A stretch of DNA of 64,000 bases, taken from NCBI GenBank assembly GCA_963708245.1, contig OY970201.1:5890001-5954000 (forward strand), given 5' to 3'. Below the pieces are notes generated by a model. That model was not told the origin of the DNA, ran no database searches, and saw only the letters and a program-made list of their open reading frames with translations. Numbering within the stretch: position 1 is the first letter of the stretch; each line of letters begins with the position of its first letter. The position numbers and the translations under genes were made by a program. This document shows, one piece after another, positions 17,126 through 25,244 of the stretch. Source of the DNA: CAVYXK01 sp963708245 (lineage in GTDB: Bacteria; Pseudomonadota; Alphaproteobacteria; Acetobacterales; Acetobacteraceae).

Positions 17126-17991
17126 CTGGTCGGCCCGCATGCCTCCTTCCACCTTACAAGGAAGTCGATCAGCTCGTCGGGCGGCTGCAACCAAAGGTCA
17201 GCGAGCGTCTCCCGCAATGTCGCGCGTACCAGGACTCGAAGGCCCTTTCCCGCCATTGCCCGGAACGCGTCCTCGTCAGTCAGATCGTCGCCGAGAAAAG
17301 CTGCGGCCACATCGCCGGCAAGTTCCGCCAGGACCTCGGTCACGACCGAACCCTTATCACGCCCCTCTACGCGCAATTCCAGTCCGCCATCGAACGGATT
17401 GAGTTGCAGGCGCGTGCCCCCAAGCAGACCGGTCCAGGCGTGCTGGACGTAGCGACGAATCGAGTCTGCTTCGTCGGGAGGCAACCCGCGCCAGTGCGCG
17501 GCCACGCTCACCGGCTTGTCCTCTCGCAGATTGGGCAAATTCAACGCGTCGAGGATTTCCCCAGCACGTCGCAGGGCAAGAACAGATGCTTCGTCGACAA
17601 GCGCGATAGAGTACGTCCCGTCGGCGGAGAGATGTTCCCACCCATGTGACCCCCATAATTCGGGCAGCGGCTGCACACCAATCAGCCTGATGAGATCAGC
17701 GATCGGACGTCCGCTGACAATCACGGTACGACAGCGCGGCAAGCGGAGCAGCGACGGAAGGATGGCCGACACCGCCGGGTAGGGCACGGCCTTCGCCCGA
17801 TCGACGTGGAATGGCGCCAGCGTGCCGTCGTAATCGAGGAACAGCACCCGATGGTCGGCGCTTCGCACGTGGCCAAACAACGCGTCGAGGTCGAGGGCGG
17901 GGGTCAGAATCTGCAATTGGTTTTCCCGGTCGATGAAGGTCGCCAGTTCACGTGGCCCGATTGCGACCGGATAACGCCAACGCCCGCTCAT
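17080..17991 (-). CDS. otsB: Trehalose-6-phosphate phosphatase
   Basis: OtsB removes phosphate from trehalose-6-phosphate to give trehalose. The 303-aa HAD protein has motif I LFLDYDGTLAP with the nucleophile aspartate, motif II VIVSGRP, and the final acidic motif FLGDDLTDEDAF; GSHGWEH is also typical. No otsA lies beside it in this window. The 5' end overlaps the 3' end of rsmI by 44 bp. The last ~15-20 residues (after VRWKEACG) are encoded by antisense of the quiC remnant, so the original C-terminus has probably been replaced; the catalytic core is intact. The start at 17991 is the furthest upstream choice and may be a little long. Confidence 0.88.
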   Translation of the reverse strand: MSGRWRYPVAIGPRELATFIDRENQLQILTPALDLDALFGHVRSADHRVLFLDYDGTLAPFHVDRAKAVPYPAVSAILPSLLRLPRCRTVIVSGRPIADLIRLIGVQPLPELWGSHGWEHLSADGTYSIALVDEASVLALRRAGEILDALNLPNLREDKPVSVAAHWRGLPPDEADSIRRYVQHAWTGLLGGTRLQLNPFDGGLELRVEGRDKGSVVTEVLAELAGDVAAAFLGDDLTDEDAFRAMAGKGLRVLVRATLRETLADLWLQPPDELIDFLVRWKEACGPTSSGQWPGEGHGCNRF

Positions 17992-18847
17992 AGACCAGCC
18001 GCCGTGGCAGACCCGTGGCAGCGGTCACCAGGGCGGCGGCGTCCTTCACGCTATGTGCGGCCAGCGCGGCACGAAGACGTCCGTCGAGGTCCTCGGGATC
18101 CTGTTCTGCCGGCGGCCCGACCAGCACCGTGATCTCCCCGCGCGCCGGCGTGTCGGCATAGTGGCGAGCCAACTCGGGCAGTGATGCTCGCCGCACTTCC
18201 TCGAACCGCTTAGTCAACTCGCGCGCCACGGCGGCCGGCCGGTCGCCGAACGCATCCGCCATGTCGGCCAGCGTCTCGCGCAGACGGTGCGGCGCCTCGT
18301 GCCAGATCAGCGTGGCGGCTAGACCTGCGCGCTCGGCCGCGCGCAGGGTGCCGAACGCAGCCCGTCGCGCTGCCTGCCGTGGCGGCGGGAATCCCAGAAC
18401 GAGAAAGGGCAGGGGAGGCAACCCGGACAGCACCAGGGCGGTGACCGCCGCATTCGGCCCGGGCACGGCGGTCACCGGAAGCCCGGCGGCGATCGCGGCA
18501 CGCACCAGTCGGTATCCGGGGTCGGAAACCAAGGGGGTGCCAGCATCGGAGACTAGTGCGACACGCCGACCGGCACGGAGGGCCACGAGCACAGAAGGAA
18601 TCCGCGCGTCCTCGTTGTGCTCATGAAGCGGCTCGGCCTTGGCGCTGACGCCGATCGCCGCGAGCAGGCGCGCGGTGTGCCTTGTGTCCTCACACAGGAC
18701 AAGATCGGCGGTGGCCAGCGCATCACGTGCCCGGGACGTGAGGTCGCCGAGGTTGCCGATCGGCGTAGAAACCAGCACAAGACCAGCGTGGCCGGCCCGG
18801 CCCGACCCCTGGTCTTGAGGAGGTGCGGCGCATGCTTCGTCGGGCAT
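17948..18847 (-). CDS. rsmI: 16S rRNA 2'-O-ribose methyltransferase RsmI
   Basis: RsmI methylates the 2'-O of C1402 in 16S rRNA. The 299-aa protein has the tetrapyrrole-methylase fold with LVSTPIGNLGDLTSRARDAL, VLCEDTRHTARLL, ALVSDAGTPLVSDPGYRLV and TAVPGPNAAVTALVLSGLP, all hallmark blocks. It is divergent from the lpoA-like gene (16-bp overlap of starts), an arrangement common in alphaproteobacteria. In that arrangement yraN usually follows lpoA or rsmI; I see no yraN here, and otsB takes the place downstream. Confidence 0.94.
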   Translation of the reverse strand: MPDEACAAPPQDQGSGRAGHAGLVLVSTPIGNLGDLTSRARDALATADLVLCEDTRHTARLLAAIGVSAKAEPLHEHNEDARIPSVLVALRAGRRVALVSDAGTPLVSDPGYRLVRAAIAAGLPVTAVPGPNAAVTALVLSGLPPLPFLVLGFPPPRQAARRAAFGTLRAAERAGLAATLIWHEAPHRLRETLADMADAFGDRPAAVARELTKRFEEVRRASLPELARHYADTPARGEITVLVGPPAEQDPEDLDGRLRAALAAHSVKDAAALVTAATGLPRRLVYERALALSGRNRAT

Positions 18848-20067
18848 TCGTGCTCCTTGCGGGGGTTGCCGGCCTCGCGGGCTGCGCGCCTAATAGCACT
18901 CCCACATATTATGGCGGCCCGCCCGGCTATGCGCCGTCTGGCGCGCATCCTTCGGTTGCTCCGTCCAACCAGAAGGTAGCGATCCTACTGCCGCTGACCG
19001 GTTCTCGTGCGGATATCGGCCAGCCGATGCTGCAGGCGGCGCAGCTTGCGCTCGCCTCGCCTGGCTCGCCGCCTCTGATACCCGGGGACACCGGCGGCAC
19101 ACCGCAGGGCGCCGCAGCCGCCGTGCGCACCGCGCTCGCCGCAGGTGCAACCATGATCCTCGGCCCGCTCACTGCGCCCGAGGTCGCCGCCGCATCGCCG
19201 GCCGCGCGCAGCGCCAATGTCCCGATGTTGGCTTTTTCCAACAATTCGGCGGTGGCCGCGCCCGGCGTCTGGGTGCTTGGGATTACGCCCGGCCAGCAGG
19301 TCCGACGATTGGTGAGTGCCACCCAGCAGGTCGGAAAATCCAACTTGGCGGCACTCCTCCCGGACAACGATTTCGGTCGTGCGATGGCGTCGGCTTTGAG
19401 CCAGGCGGCAACCGTGGACGGCTTGGCGCCTCCCAACATCCAGTTCCACGCGCAGGGCATGGCGGCAATCGATCAATCCGTCCGGGCGCTGTCAGACTAC
19501 GACGCACGCTGGGCCCCGATCCAGGCTCAGATCAATGCCGCCCGCGCCGAGGGCACGGCGGCGGGACGGCAGCAAGCGGCCCAGCTCGCGCATACGTCAC
19601 TTCCGCCGCCGACCTTCAATGTCCTGCTGCTCGCCGATACCGGCGAGGCGCTGTCCGAGCTCGCCTCAGTGCTTCCATATTATTTTGTCACCCCGCCGGC
19701 GGTGCAGGTCATTGGCCCGTCGCTGTGGTCGGATCCGCGCAGCGGCGCCAGTGAGCTTCGCGGTGCCTGGTATGCCGCGCCCGACCCCGCTGCGCGCGCC
19801 GCCCTCGTGCAGGCCTTTACCGCCCGCTACGGCGCACCCCCGCCGGGCCCGGCAGACCTCGCCTTTGATGCAGCCTCCATCGCGCGCGTCGTCAGCACCG
19901 GGGTGGGCCCGCTCAACAATGCATCCGGCTTCACTGGCGCCGATGGCTGGCTCGCGCTGCTTCCGGACGGCGGGGTGCGGCGCGGCCTGGCAGTATTCCA
20001 GATCGAAGCCGGTGGCCCGCAGATGATCCAGCCGGCACCGACCAACGCGAGCATGCCTGGCGCTTAG
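18832..20067 (+). CDS. LpoA/LppC-like penicillin-binding protein activator (lipoprotein)
   Basis: A 411-aa lipoprotein: signal MLRRAFVLLAGVAGLAGC with the lipid cysteine at 18, a Pro/Ser/Tyr-rich linker, then a periplasmic-binding-protein fold (about 45-380). The fold starts VAILLPLTGSRADIGQPML and continues with GPLTAPEVAAASPAARSANVP and LLLADTGEAL. Proteins of this type activate class A penicillin-binding proteins from the outer membrane. ATG 18832 has GAGGAGG eight bases upstream; a GTG three codons earlier is less likely. Context next to rsmI supports the call. Confidence 0.88.
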   Translation: MLRRAFVLLAGVAGLAGCAPNSTPTYYGGPPGYAPSGAHPSVAPSNQKVAILLPLTGSRADIGQPMLQAAQLALASPGSPPLIPGDTGGTPQGAAAAVRTALAAGATMILGPLTAPEVAAASPAARSANVPMLAFSNNSAVAAPGVWVLGITPGQQVRRLVSATQQVGKSNLAALLPDNDFGRAMASALSQAATVDGLAPPNIQFHAQGMAAIDQSVRALSDYDARWAPIQAQINAARAEGTAAGRQQAAQLAHTSLPPPTFNVLLLADTGEALSELASVLPYYFVTPPAVQVIGPSLWSDPRSGASELRGAWYAAPDPAARAALVQAFTARYGAPPPGPADLAFDAASIARVVSTGVGPLNNASGFTGADGWLALLPDGGVRRGLAVFQIEAGGPQMIQPAPTNASMPGA

Positions 20068-20076
20068 TTAGCTCAA

Positions 20077-20140
20077 AGGGCCGCGCGCTTGTCACGCCGG
20101 GAACGCGAACCCCCGTTCTGGCGCTTGCTTGCGCGGCCCT
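20077..20140. terminator. Hairpin between two convergent genes
   Basis: AGGGCCGCGC (20077-20086) pairs perfectly with GCGCGGCCCT (20131-20140), and an inner imperfect stem (20095-20105 with 20114-20123) extends it. It lies between the convergent lpoA-like and Gly-rich repeat genes, so it could stop transcription from both sides. There is no clear T-run. Confidence 0.5.
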
Positions 20141-20198
20141 GACCTAAAAGTCACTCCACCGGCCATCGGGACCGCACAGGTGTGAGCCGTCTCTCCTA

Positions 20199-20747
20199 TC
20201 AGCCACAGTAGTCCCAATAACCTTGGGTGTGCGCGGGACTGGACCAGAACCAACACAACTGTGGCGTCGGCGGCGGAGGCGGAGTCGTGGCCGCGATAAC
20301 CGTGCCAAGTGTGACGCCGGCGACGACAGCTCCGTAATAAGGCGCCGCAACCCACGGCCGGACTGCCGCGCCAGCATAGACCGCGCCAGTGCCGTAAACA
20401 GCACGGCCCCCGTACGGTGCCCGGTATGCAGTCCCACCATAGGGACCGGTCGCAGCGGCTCCACCATAGGGGCCGCGATACGCCGTGGCGCCATTCGGGC
20501 CGTAGGCGGCACCGGCGCCCGCCGGACCGCGATAGGCGGTACCGCCATTGGGACCTTGTGCGTAGCCGGCGCCCCTCGGGCCGCGATACGCCGTGGCGCC
20601 ATTGGGACCTTGTGCGTAGCCGGCACCCCTTGGACCAGTCGTGGCGGTGCCGCCGTGCGGCCCGGTCACCGTTCCCCATCCGAACGCGTGTAAGGGAATC
20701 GACAAGCCCATTGCCGCGGCAAGGCAGAGCCGAGTTAAACCGTTCAT
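20199..20747 (-). CDS. Secreted Gly/Pro/Tyr-rich repeat protein
   Basis: The 182-aa protein has an N-terminal signal peptide (about 1-23, ending HAFG) and then about 100 residues of imperfect repeats such as GPNGATAYRGPRGAGYAQ and GPYGGTAYRAPYGG. A hydrophobic segment (YYGAVVAGVTLGTVIAATT) and a C-terminus with PPPPPTPQLCWFW and two further cysteines follow. The repeats run GP-x-G every 8-10 residues and are encoded by near-identical DNA, so repeat number may vary. It overlaps the upstream DUF2092-like gene by ATGA, so the two are translated together. Proteins like this occur in the envelope of many proteobacteria; no function is known to me. Confidence 0.8.
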   Translation of the reverse strand: MNGLTRLCLAAAMGLSIPLHAFGWGTVTGPHGGTATTGPRGAGYAQGPNGATAYRGPRGAGYAQGPNGGTAYRGPAGAGAAYGPNGATAYRGPYGGAAATGPYGGTAYRAPYGGRAVYGTGAVYAGAAVRPWVAAPYYGAVVAGVTLGTVIAATTPPPPPTPQLCWFWSSPAHTQGYWDYCG

Positions 20748-21541
20748 GGCGATCCTCCCATCTGCAGTTCGCCAGTGACCGCGCCGAATTCGACCTGCTT
20801 TGCACCCTCCGGCGGTGTGAAGGTAAAGTCCGCATCGGCCGGATGAACGCCGAAATTCCAGTCGGACATCTCGGCAACGAAATTCGGCCTGCCGGGCAGC
20901 GTATTATCGATCACGATCAGTCGTCGCGGCACCGCTGGGCTATTCTTCTGCAACCAGAGCTCCAGCTCGAGGCCGGGCGGCTGCGAAAAGACCAGATGGA
21001 GGCACGGAACGCCATCGATCATCACGGTGTTGACCACTCGGCCAGACGTTACGCCTGTCAGGAAAGCCTTGTCGGGAGCATTGGTCAGAAAATCCGCGAG
21101 CGGAAAGTCGAGGCCGAAGCGGCCCATGACGACGTACATCATCTGCTGAATCGTATTGGGCACCGGCAGGCTGGCGTACATTTTGCCGTTGTCCAGGGAC
21201 AGCACGACAGTCTTGCCGTCATAAATCAGCTTTCTCGGCCCATCATCGCCGGTTCCATCAACCAGCAGCCTGTCCGGCCGGCGAACAGTAACCGTGAATT
21301 CGTGCTCGATATGGAGCAACATGCCGTCCTGGTTCGAGTAGACTCGGATCGTCCGTGCCCGGAACGAGAATTCATTTGCTAGAAGTGCCGTACCCATCTG
21401 CGCAAGAGCAGACCGCGCGTCCTGGGTGATTGCCGGCTTCGGCGGGGTAGCGGCGACGGCCGGCAAGCCGCCAGGCGGCGCCAAGCCCACGACAATGCCG
21501 GCGCACAGGCTTGCGAGAAGCGCCACAGTCCTGCGTTTCAT
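20744..21541 (-). CDS. DUF2092-like periplasmic protein
   Basis: A 265-aa exported protein. Signal MKRRTVALLASLCAGIVVGL is followed by an alanine-rich cleavage region, then a beta-rich domain with LLIYDGKTVVLSL-like strands (LIYDGKTVVLSLDNGKMYAS) and TGVTSGRVVNTVMIDGVPC. This fits DUF2092, a LolA/LolB-like fold of unknown role. The ATG at 21541 has GGGAGGGATC just before it; longer starts upstream would hide the signal peptide. The stop overlaps the Gly-rich gene start. The pair probably acts together in the envelope (inference). Confidence 0.8.
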   Translation of the reverse strand: MKRRTVALLASLCAGIVVGLAPPGGLPAVAATPPKPAITQDARSALAQMGTALLANEFSFRARTIRVYSNQDGMLLHIEHEFTVTVRRPDRLLVDGTGDDGPRKLIYDGKTVVLSLDNGKMYASLPVPNTIQQMMYVVMGRFGLDFPLADFLTNAPDKAFLTGVTSGRVVNTVMIDGVPCLHLVFSQPPGLELELWLQKNSPAVPRRLIVIDNTLPGRPNFVAEMSDWNFGVHPADADFTFTPPEGAKQVEFGAVTGELQMGGSP

Positions 21542-21861
21542 GATCCCTCCCGTAATTCTTCCACTATATAGCTCAGCTTCTCCGGGATTGCCTATGCAAA
21601 AACCTCCCCGCGCACTCAGGTTGAACCGCCGATAACGGCGGATGATCTTGGCGTTATCTATCCACATCGAGCGTTCTCTCAGCGCCACCTATCCCTGAAT
21701 GCCGCGAGCTGCGTCGATCAAAGGCGGGACCGGCACCTGGATCAACCGACGATGGGGTCATTGAGATCGATGACCAGCATGATGAGAACGCTGACGGTCA
21801 CCGACATCACAAGGACCGCAATCCGTCGCCCTCCGTTGCTGACCCTGAATTGGCCTTCGTC
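21542..21861. other. Intergenic region without a recognised gene
   Basis: These 320 bases lie between the DUF2092-like gene and the 3' end of livF. The part next to 21541 presumably holds the promoter of the DUF2092-like gene; there is an AT-richer stretch around 21553-21575 but no convincing promoter pair. The rest has only short unsupported frames. Confidence 0.5.
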
Positions 21862-22572
21862 TCAACGTGCGGCGACGCTGATCAGCGCGTTAAGGCGCTC
21901 GGGAACCGCAAGAAGATCGCAGCTCCGTCCCGAATAAACGACAGCGCCGCGGTCAAGCACGATCGCCTGTTGCGCCAGCACCAAGGCCAGGCGCACATGC
22001 TGCTCCACCAGCAGCAATGTCAGATCGTCCTCCTGCTTCAGCCGCTCGAGGCCGGCGAGCAGCGCATCAACGATGATCGGCGCCAGCCCTTCAAGCGGCT
22101 CGTCCATCAACAGCAACGATGGGTTGCCCATCAGCGCCCTGCCGATCGCCAGCATTTGCTGCTCCCCGCCCGAGAGCTGATTGCCGCGATGCCTGCGCCG
22201 CTCTGCAAGCGATGGGAAAAAACCGAAGATCCGGTCGAGCGACCATCGTCCCGGTCAACTCGCCACCAGAAGATTCTCCGCGACACTCAACGACGAAAAA
22301 ATCTCGCGCTCCTGTGGGACAAAGCCGATCCCGAGGCGCGCCCGCTGAAACGGGCGCAGGCCTGTGATCTCACTGCCGGCAAAGCGGATCGAGCCGGCAC
22401 GCAACCGCGTGTGCCCCATGATCGTCGCCAGCAAAGTCGTCTTGCCGACGCCATTGCGTCCGAGCAGTGCCAGGGTGCCGCCCGCCGGCAGATCGAGCGC
22501 GACCCCCTCCAAAACAATCGTCTCGCCATAGCCAGCCGATACGCCGGACAGGACCAGGCCGCCGCTCGTCAT
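21862..22572 (-). pseudogene. livF: Branched-chain amino-acid ABC transporter ATPase LivF, interrupted by an in-frame stop
   Basis: The frame from 22572 gives a normal LivF start with GYGETIVLEGVALDL, Walker A LLGRNGVGKTT and Q-loop region FVPQEREIFSSLSV. It then reaches TGA at 22257-22255 right after AENLLVAS. The same frame continues without any indel as PGRWSLDRIFGFFPSLAERR, NQLSGGEQQMLAIGRAL and LLLMDEPLEGLAP to the stop at 21862. So one base change (most simply CGA to TGA) splits an otherwise complete ~236-codon gene. Without read-through the product would lack the ABC signature and Walker B and be inactive. A sequencing error is the main alternative. It is the last gene of the liv operon, overlapping livG by 4 bp. 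Confidence 0.85.
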
Positions 22573-23348
22573 GCCCGGGTCCGCTCGCCAAGGTAAACTT
22601 GCCGCACCCTAGGATCGGCAGCGATTTCCGACGGCGGCCCTTCGGCCAAGATGCGCCCCTGCACCAGCACGGCGATCCGCCGCGCCAGACGAAACACCAA
22701 ATCCATGTCGTGCTCGATGATCAGCAGGGCGATGTCCGCTGAAAGCCGCTCGATCACCTCCACGATCAAGCCGCTCTCACCCGAGGGCACCCCCGCCGCC
22801 GGCTCGTCGAGCAGCAAGACCTTCGGCGCCAGGCCGAGAGCCACGGCAATTTCCGTCAGGCGTTGGCGGCCGTATGCGAGTGTGGCGACCGGACGCAGCG
22901 CCTCCTCGGCGAGCCCCATCTGTTCGAGGAACGCATAGGCTTCCTCGATCGCCGCACGGTGATCCCCGGCGGGGTGCCACAGGTCGCCGCCCACCCCTCG
23001 ACGCTCGCAGACCGCGAGCGTCACGTTCTCCAGCACGCTCAGCCGGCGAAACAACGCTGTGATCTGGAACGTACGAACAAGGCCACGCTTGACACGGGCA
23101 GCCTGGGACAGAGCAGTCACGTCGATACCATCGAGCAGGATATGCCCCGCACTTGGCGACAGCGCGCCGGTCACCAGATTGACGAAGCTGGTTTTGCCGG
23201 CGCCGTTCGGCCCGATCAGTGCGTACCGCGCCCCGCGTTCAAGACGGAAGTCGATCGCGTTTGCCACCGCGAGCGCGCCAAAGCTCTTACTTAGCGATCG
23301 TGTCTCAAGCGCCGGCACGTTCATCGGTGCTACCAGTCCCGGTGCCAT
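22569..23348 (-). CDS. livG: Branched-chain amino-acid-type ABC transporter ATPase LivG
   Basis: One of the two ATPases of a Liv-type importer. The protein (259 aa from ATG 23348; 251 aa from ATG 23324) has Walker A IGPNGAGKTS, Q-loop region VRTFQITALFRRLSV, the LivG insert, a signature-region LAYGRQRLTEIAVALGLAP, Walker B VLLLDEPAAGVP and switch His in IIEHDMDLV. The signature serine is not the classic LSGGQ, but LAYGRQR variants are normal in LivG. ATG 23348 has GGAG five bases upstream and overlaps the livM stop by 19 bp, so coupling is likely. Its partner livF is interrupted. Confidence 0.92.
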   Translation of the reverse strand: MAPGLVAPMNVPALETRSLSKSFGALAVANAIDFRLERGARYALIGPNGAGKTSFVNLVTGALSPSAGHILLDGIDVTALSQAARVKRGLVRTFQITALFRRLSVLENVTLAVCERRGVGGDLWHPAGDHRAAIEEAYAFLEQMGLAEEALRPVATLAYGRQRLTEIAVALGLAPKVLLLDEPAAGVPSGESGLIVEVIERLSADIALLIIEHDMDLVFRLARRIAVLVQGRILAEGPPSEIAADPRVRQVYLGERTRA

Positions 23349-24358
23349 AGCCTCTCCGCGAGGCCCAGCACGCCACCGCGGGCGAATGTGACGAGCACGA
23401 CCATCAGCAGGCCGATCCAGAAATACCAATAGACCGGATCGACCGACGAGAACCGATCTTGTGCGATCATGTAGAGCGGCACGCCGATAAAGGCGCCGTA
23501 CAGGCGCCCCACCCCGCCGATGATCAGCATGATCAGAATGGTGCCCGAGCGCTCGAGACCAAGCGTGTCGAGCCCCACAAAGCTCGTGGTCTCTGCAATC
23601 AATCCGCCGGAAATCCCGGCAAACGCTGCCGAGATCGTGTACGCGACAAGCCGGCGCCTGGCCACCGGCGCGCCGATCGCGTGCATGCGCCCGACATTCT
23701 CGCGGATGCCGGTCAATGAGCGGCCAAATGCTGAATGTACGATGCGCCGCATCGCCAGCCAGCACAAGAACAGCACGGCTAGGCAATAGAAAAACGCGGT
23801 GCGGCCAAACAGGCCGAACTCGAACCGGCCTAAGAGCGGCCAGACTTGCATCCCTTGCAGCCCGTCATCGCCGCCGGTGATCGCACTCGCCTTGTTCGCC
23901 GCCGCGCCCAGCATCGCGGCAACGACCAACGTCTGCATCAGCAAGGTCAATCCGGTGCTGCGGAGAATCACGAGACCGCTCAGCCAGCCGACTGCCGCCG
24001 CTGCGACAGCCGCGGAGACAAGGCCAGTAAGTGGCTCGCCCCAACCATGTGCGGCGAGGACGCCGGCAGTGTACGCACCAGTGCCGAAAAACGCCGCCTG
24101 CCCCAAAGTCACAATACCGGCATAGCCCAGCACCAGATCGGCCGACAACGCGAACAGAATCGTTGCCAGGATTTGCGCGGCGAGCGGTAGATAGCTGGGA
24201 AAGATGAAATAGGAGACAAGCGCCACGAGCCAGGGTAACGCCTCATAGGTGCGAAAGCGGTGACGGTAGGCGAACGTCTCGATCGTGGCCGCGTCCGGTG
24301 CCGATAGCGCGGCCCTGGCACCGGCTACGCTCGCCCGAACAGACCGCGCGGTCGCCAC
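23330..24358 (-). CDS. livM: Branched-chain amino-acid-type ABC transporter permease LivM
   Basis: A 342-aa inner-membrane permease with about 9-10 hydrophobic segments. LivM marks include LGYAGIVTLGQAAFFGTGAY, the EAA-like coupling loop near RSLTGIRENVGRMHAIGAPV and FAGISGGLIAETTSFVGLDT. It overlaps livH by 34 bp and livG by 19 bp. The N-terminal ~30 residues, before WLVALVSYFIF, are hydrophilic and variable, so the start could be shorter. Confidence 0.92.
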   Translation of the reverse strand: MATARSVRASVAGARAALSAPDAATIETFAYRHRFRTYEALPWLVALVSYFIFPSYLPLAAQILATILFALSADLVLGYAGIVTLGQAAFFGTGAYTAGVLAAHGWGEPLTGLVSAAVAAAAVGWLSGLVILRSTGLTLLMQTLVVAAMLGAAANKASAITGGDDGLQGMQVWPLLGRFEFGLFGRTAFFYCLAVLFLCWLAMRRIVHSAFGRSLTGIRENVGRMHAIGAPVARRRLVAYTISAAFAGISGGLIAETTSFVGLDTLGLERSGTILIMLIIGGVGRLYGAFIGVPLYMIAQDRFSSVDPVYWYFWIGLLMVVLVTFARGGVLGLAERLWHRDW

Positions 24359-25197
24359 AGCAGGATCGCCATCGTCATCGCGTAAATAAGGAAGGCGCCG
24401 AATTGCGGCACGAGATACTTGCAGGTGCTGTCGGCGATGCCGACCAACAATGCCGCCAGAAACGGCCCGCGGATATTGCCGAGCCCACCGATCGCCACGA
24501 CGATCAGAAAATACACAAGGTTGTCGAGCGCATAACCGGGGACAATCGGTATCAGCGCCGCGCCAAGCCCGCCGCCCGCCCCGGCAAGGCCGCTGCCCAG
24601 GGCGAAAGTCAGGCTGAACAGCCGCGACGTGTCGATGCCGATCGATTGCGCCATGCGCAAATTGTCAACCGCGGCACGGACTTTGGCGCCGAGCCGGGTG
24701 CGCTCGAACCCGAGCCACAGCACGGTCATCAGCGAGGCGCCAAAGACGATCAGCAACGCCTCATAGGCGGGGACCTCGCCGAACCCCAGACGCAGGCCGC
24801 CGTTCAAATCCGGCGGTAGTTGCAGCGGCTGCTGCACCGGCCCGCGGAAGTACTGCGCGACCGGGCCCGACATCAAAACGAGCCCCATTGTCAACAACAC
24901 CTGGTCGAGCTCGTTGCCGCCATAGAGGCGGCGGTACAGCAGCCTTTCGATTGGCACACTGATCGCAGCGGCCGATGCTGCCGCCGCGGCCAAGGCCAGC
25001 GGCAATGGCACGCCGTGGCGGTTCATCAGCCCTGTCATCACATAGCCGCCCGCCATCGCGAACACGCCATGCGCCAGGTTGACAAACCCCATCATGCCCA
25101 TCGTGACAGACAGCCCGACCGAAATCAGGTACAGCACCATCGCAAAGGCGATGCCGTGAAAGCCGATCGAAAAAGCACTGGCGAGCGTGTCGTGCAT
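24325..25197 (-). CDS. livH: Branched-chain amino-acid-type ABC transporter permease LivH
   Basis: A 290-aa permease partner of LivM with the LivH start region GFVNLAHGVFAMAGGYV and the conserved RAAVDNLRMAQSIGIDTSRL coupling segment, then LAGAGGGLGAALIPIVPG. I take ATG 25197 as start; an in-frame TTG at 25272 would overlap the livK gene and add no family-like sequence. It follows livK by 47 bp, so livK-H-M-G-F form one operon. Confidence 0.9.
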   Translation of the reverse strand: MHDTLASAFSIGFHGIAFAMVLYLISVGLSVTMGMMGFVNLAHGVFAMAGGYVMTGLMNRHGVPLPLALAAAAASAAAISVPIERLLYRRLYGGNELDQVLLTMGLVLMSGPVAQYFRGPVQQPLQLPPDLNGGLRLGFGEVPAYEALLIVFGASLMTVLWLGFERTRLGAKVRAAVDNLRMAQSIGIDTSRLFSLTFALGSGLAGAGGGLGAALIPIVPGYALDNLVYFLIVVAIGGLGNIRGPFLAALLVGIADSTCKYLVPQFGAFLIYAMTMAILLWRPRGLFGRA

Positions 25198-25244
25198 GTG
25201 CTGCGCCAGGCTGCGAAAGTGCAGGCGAGGGGCCGAATTCCGCC

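Noticed and set aside
20400..20650. Possible CRISPR or tandem satellite
   Set aside because: The near-identical units are in frame and encode the Gly/Tyr-rich repeats of a secreted protein.
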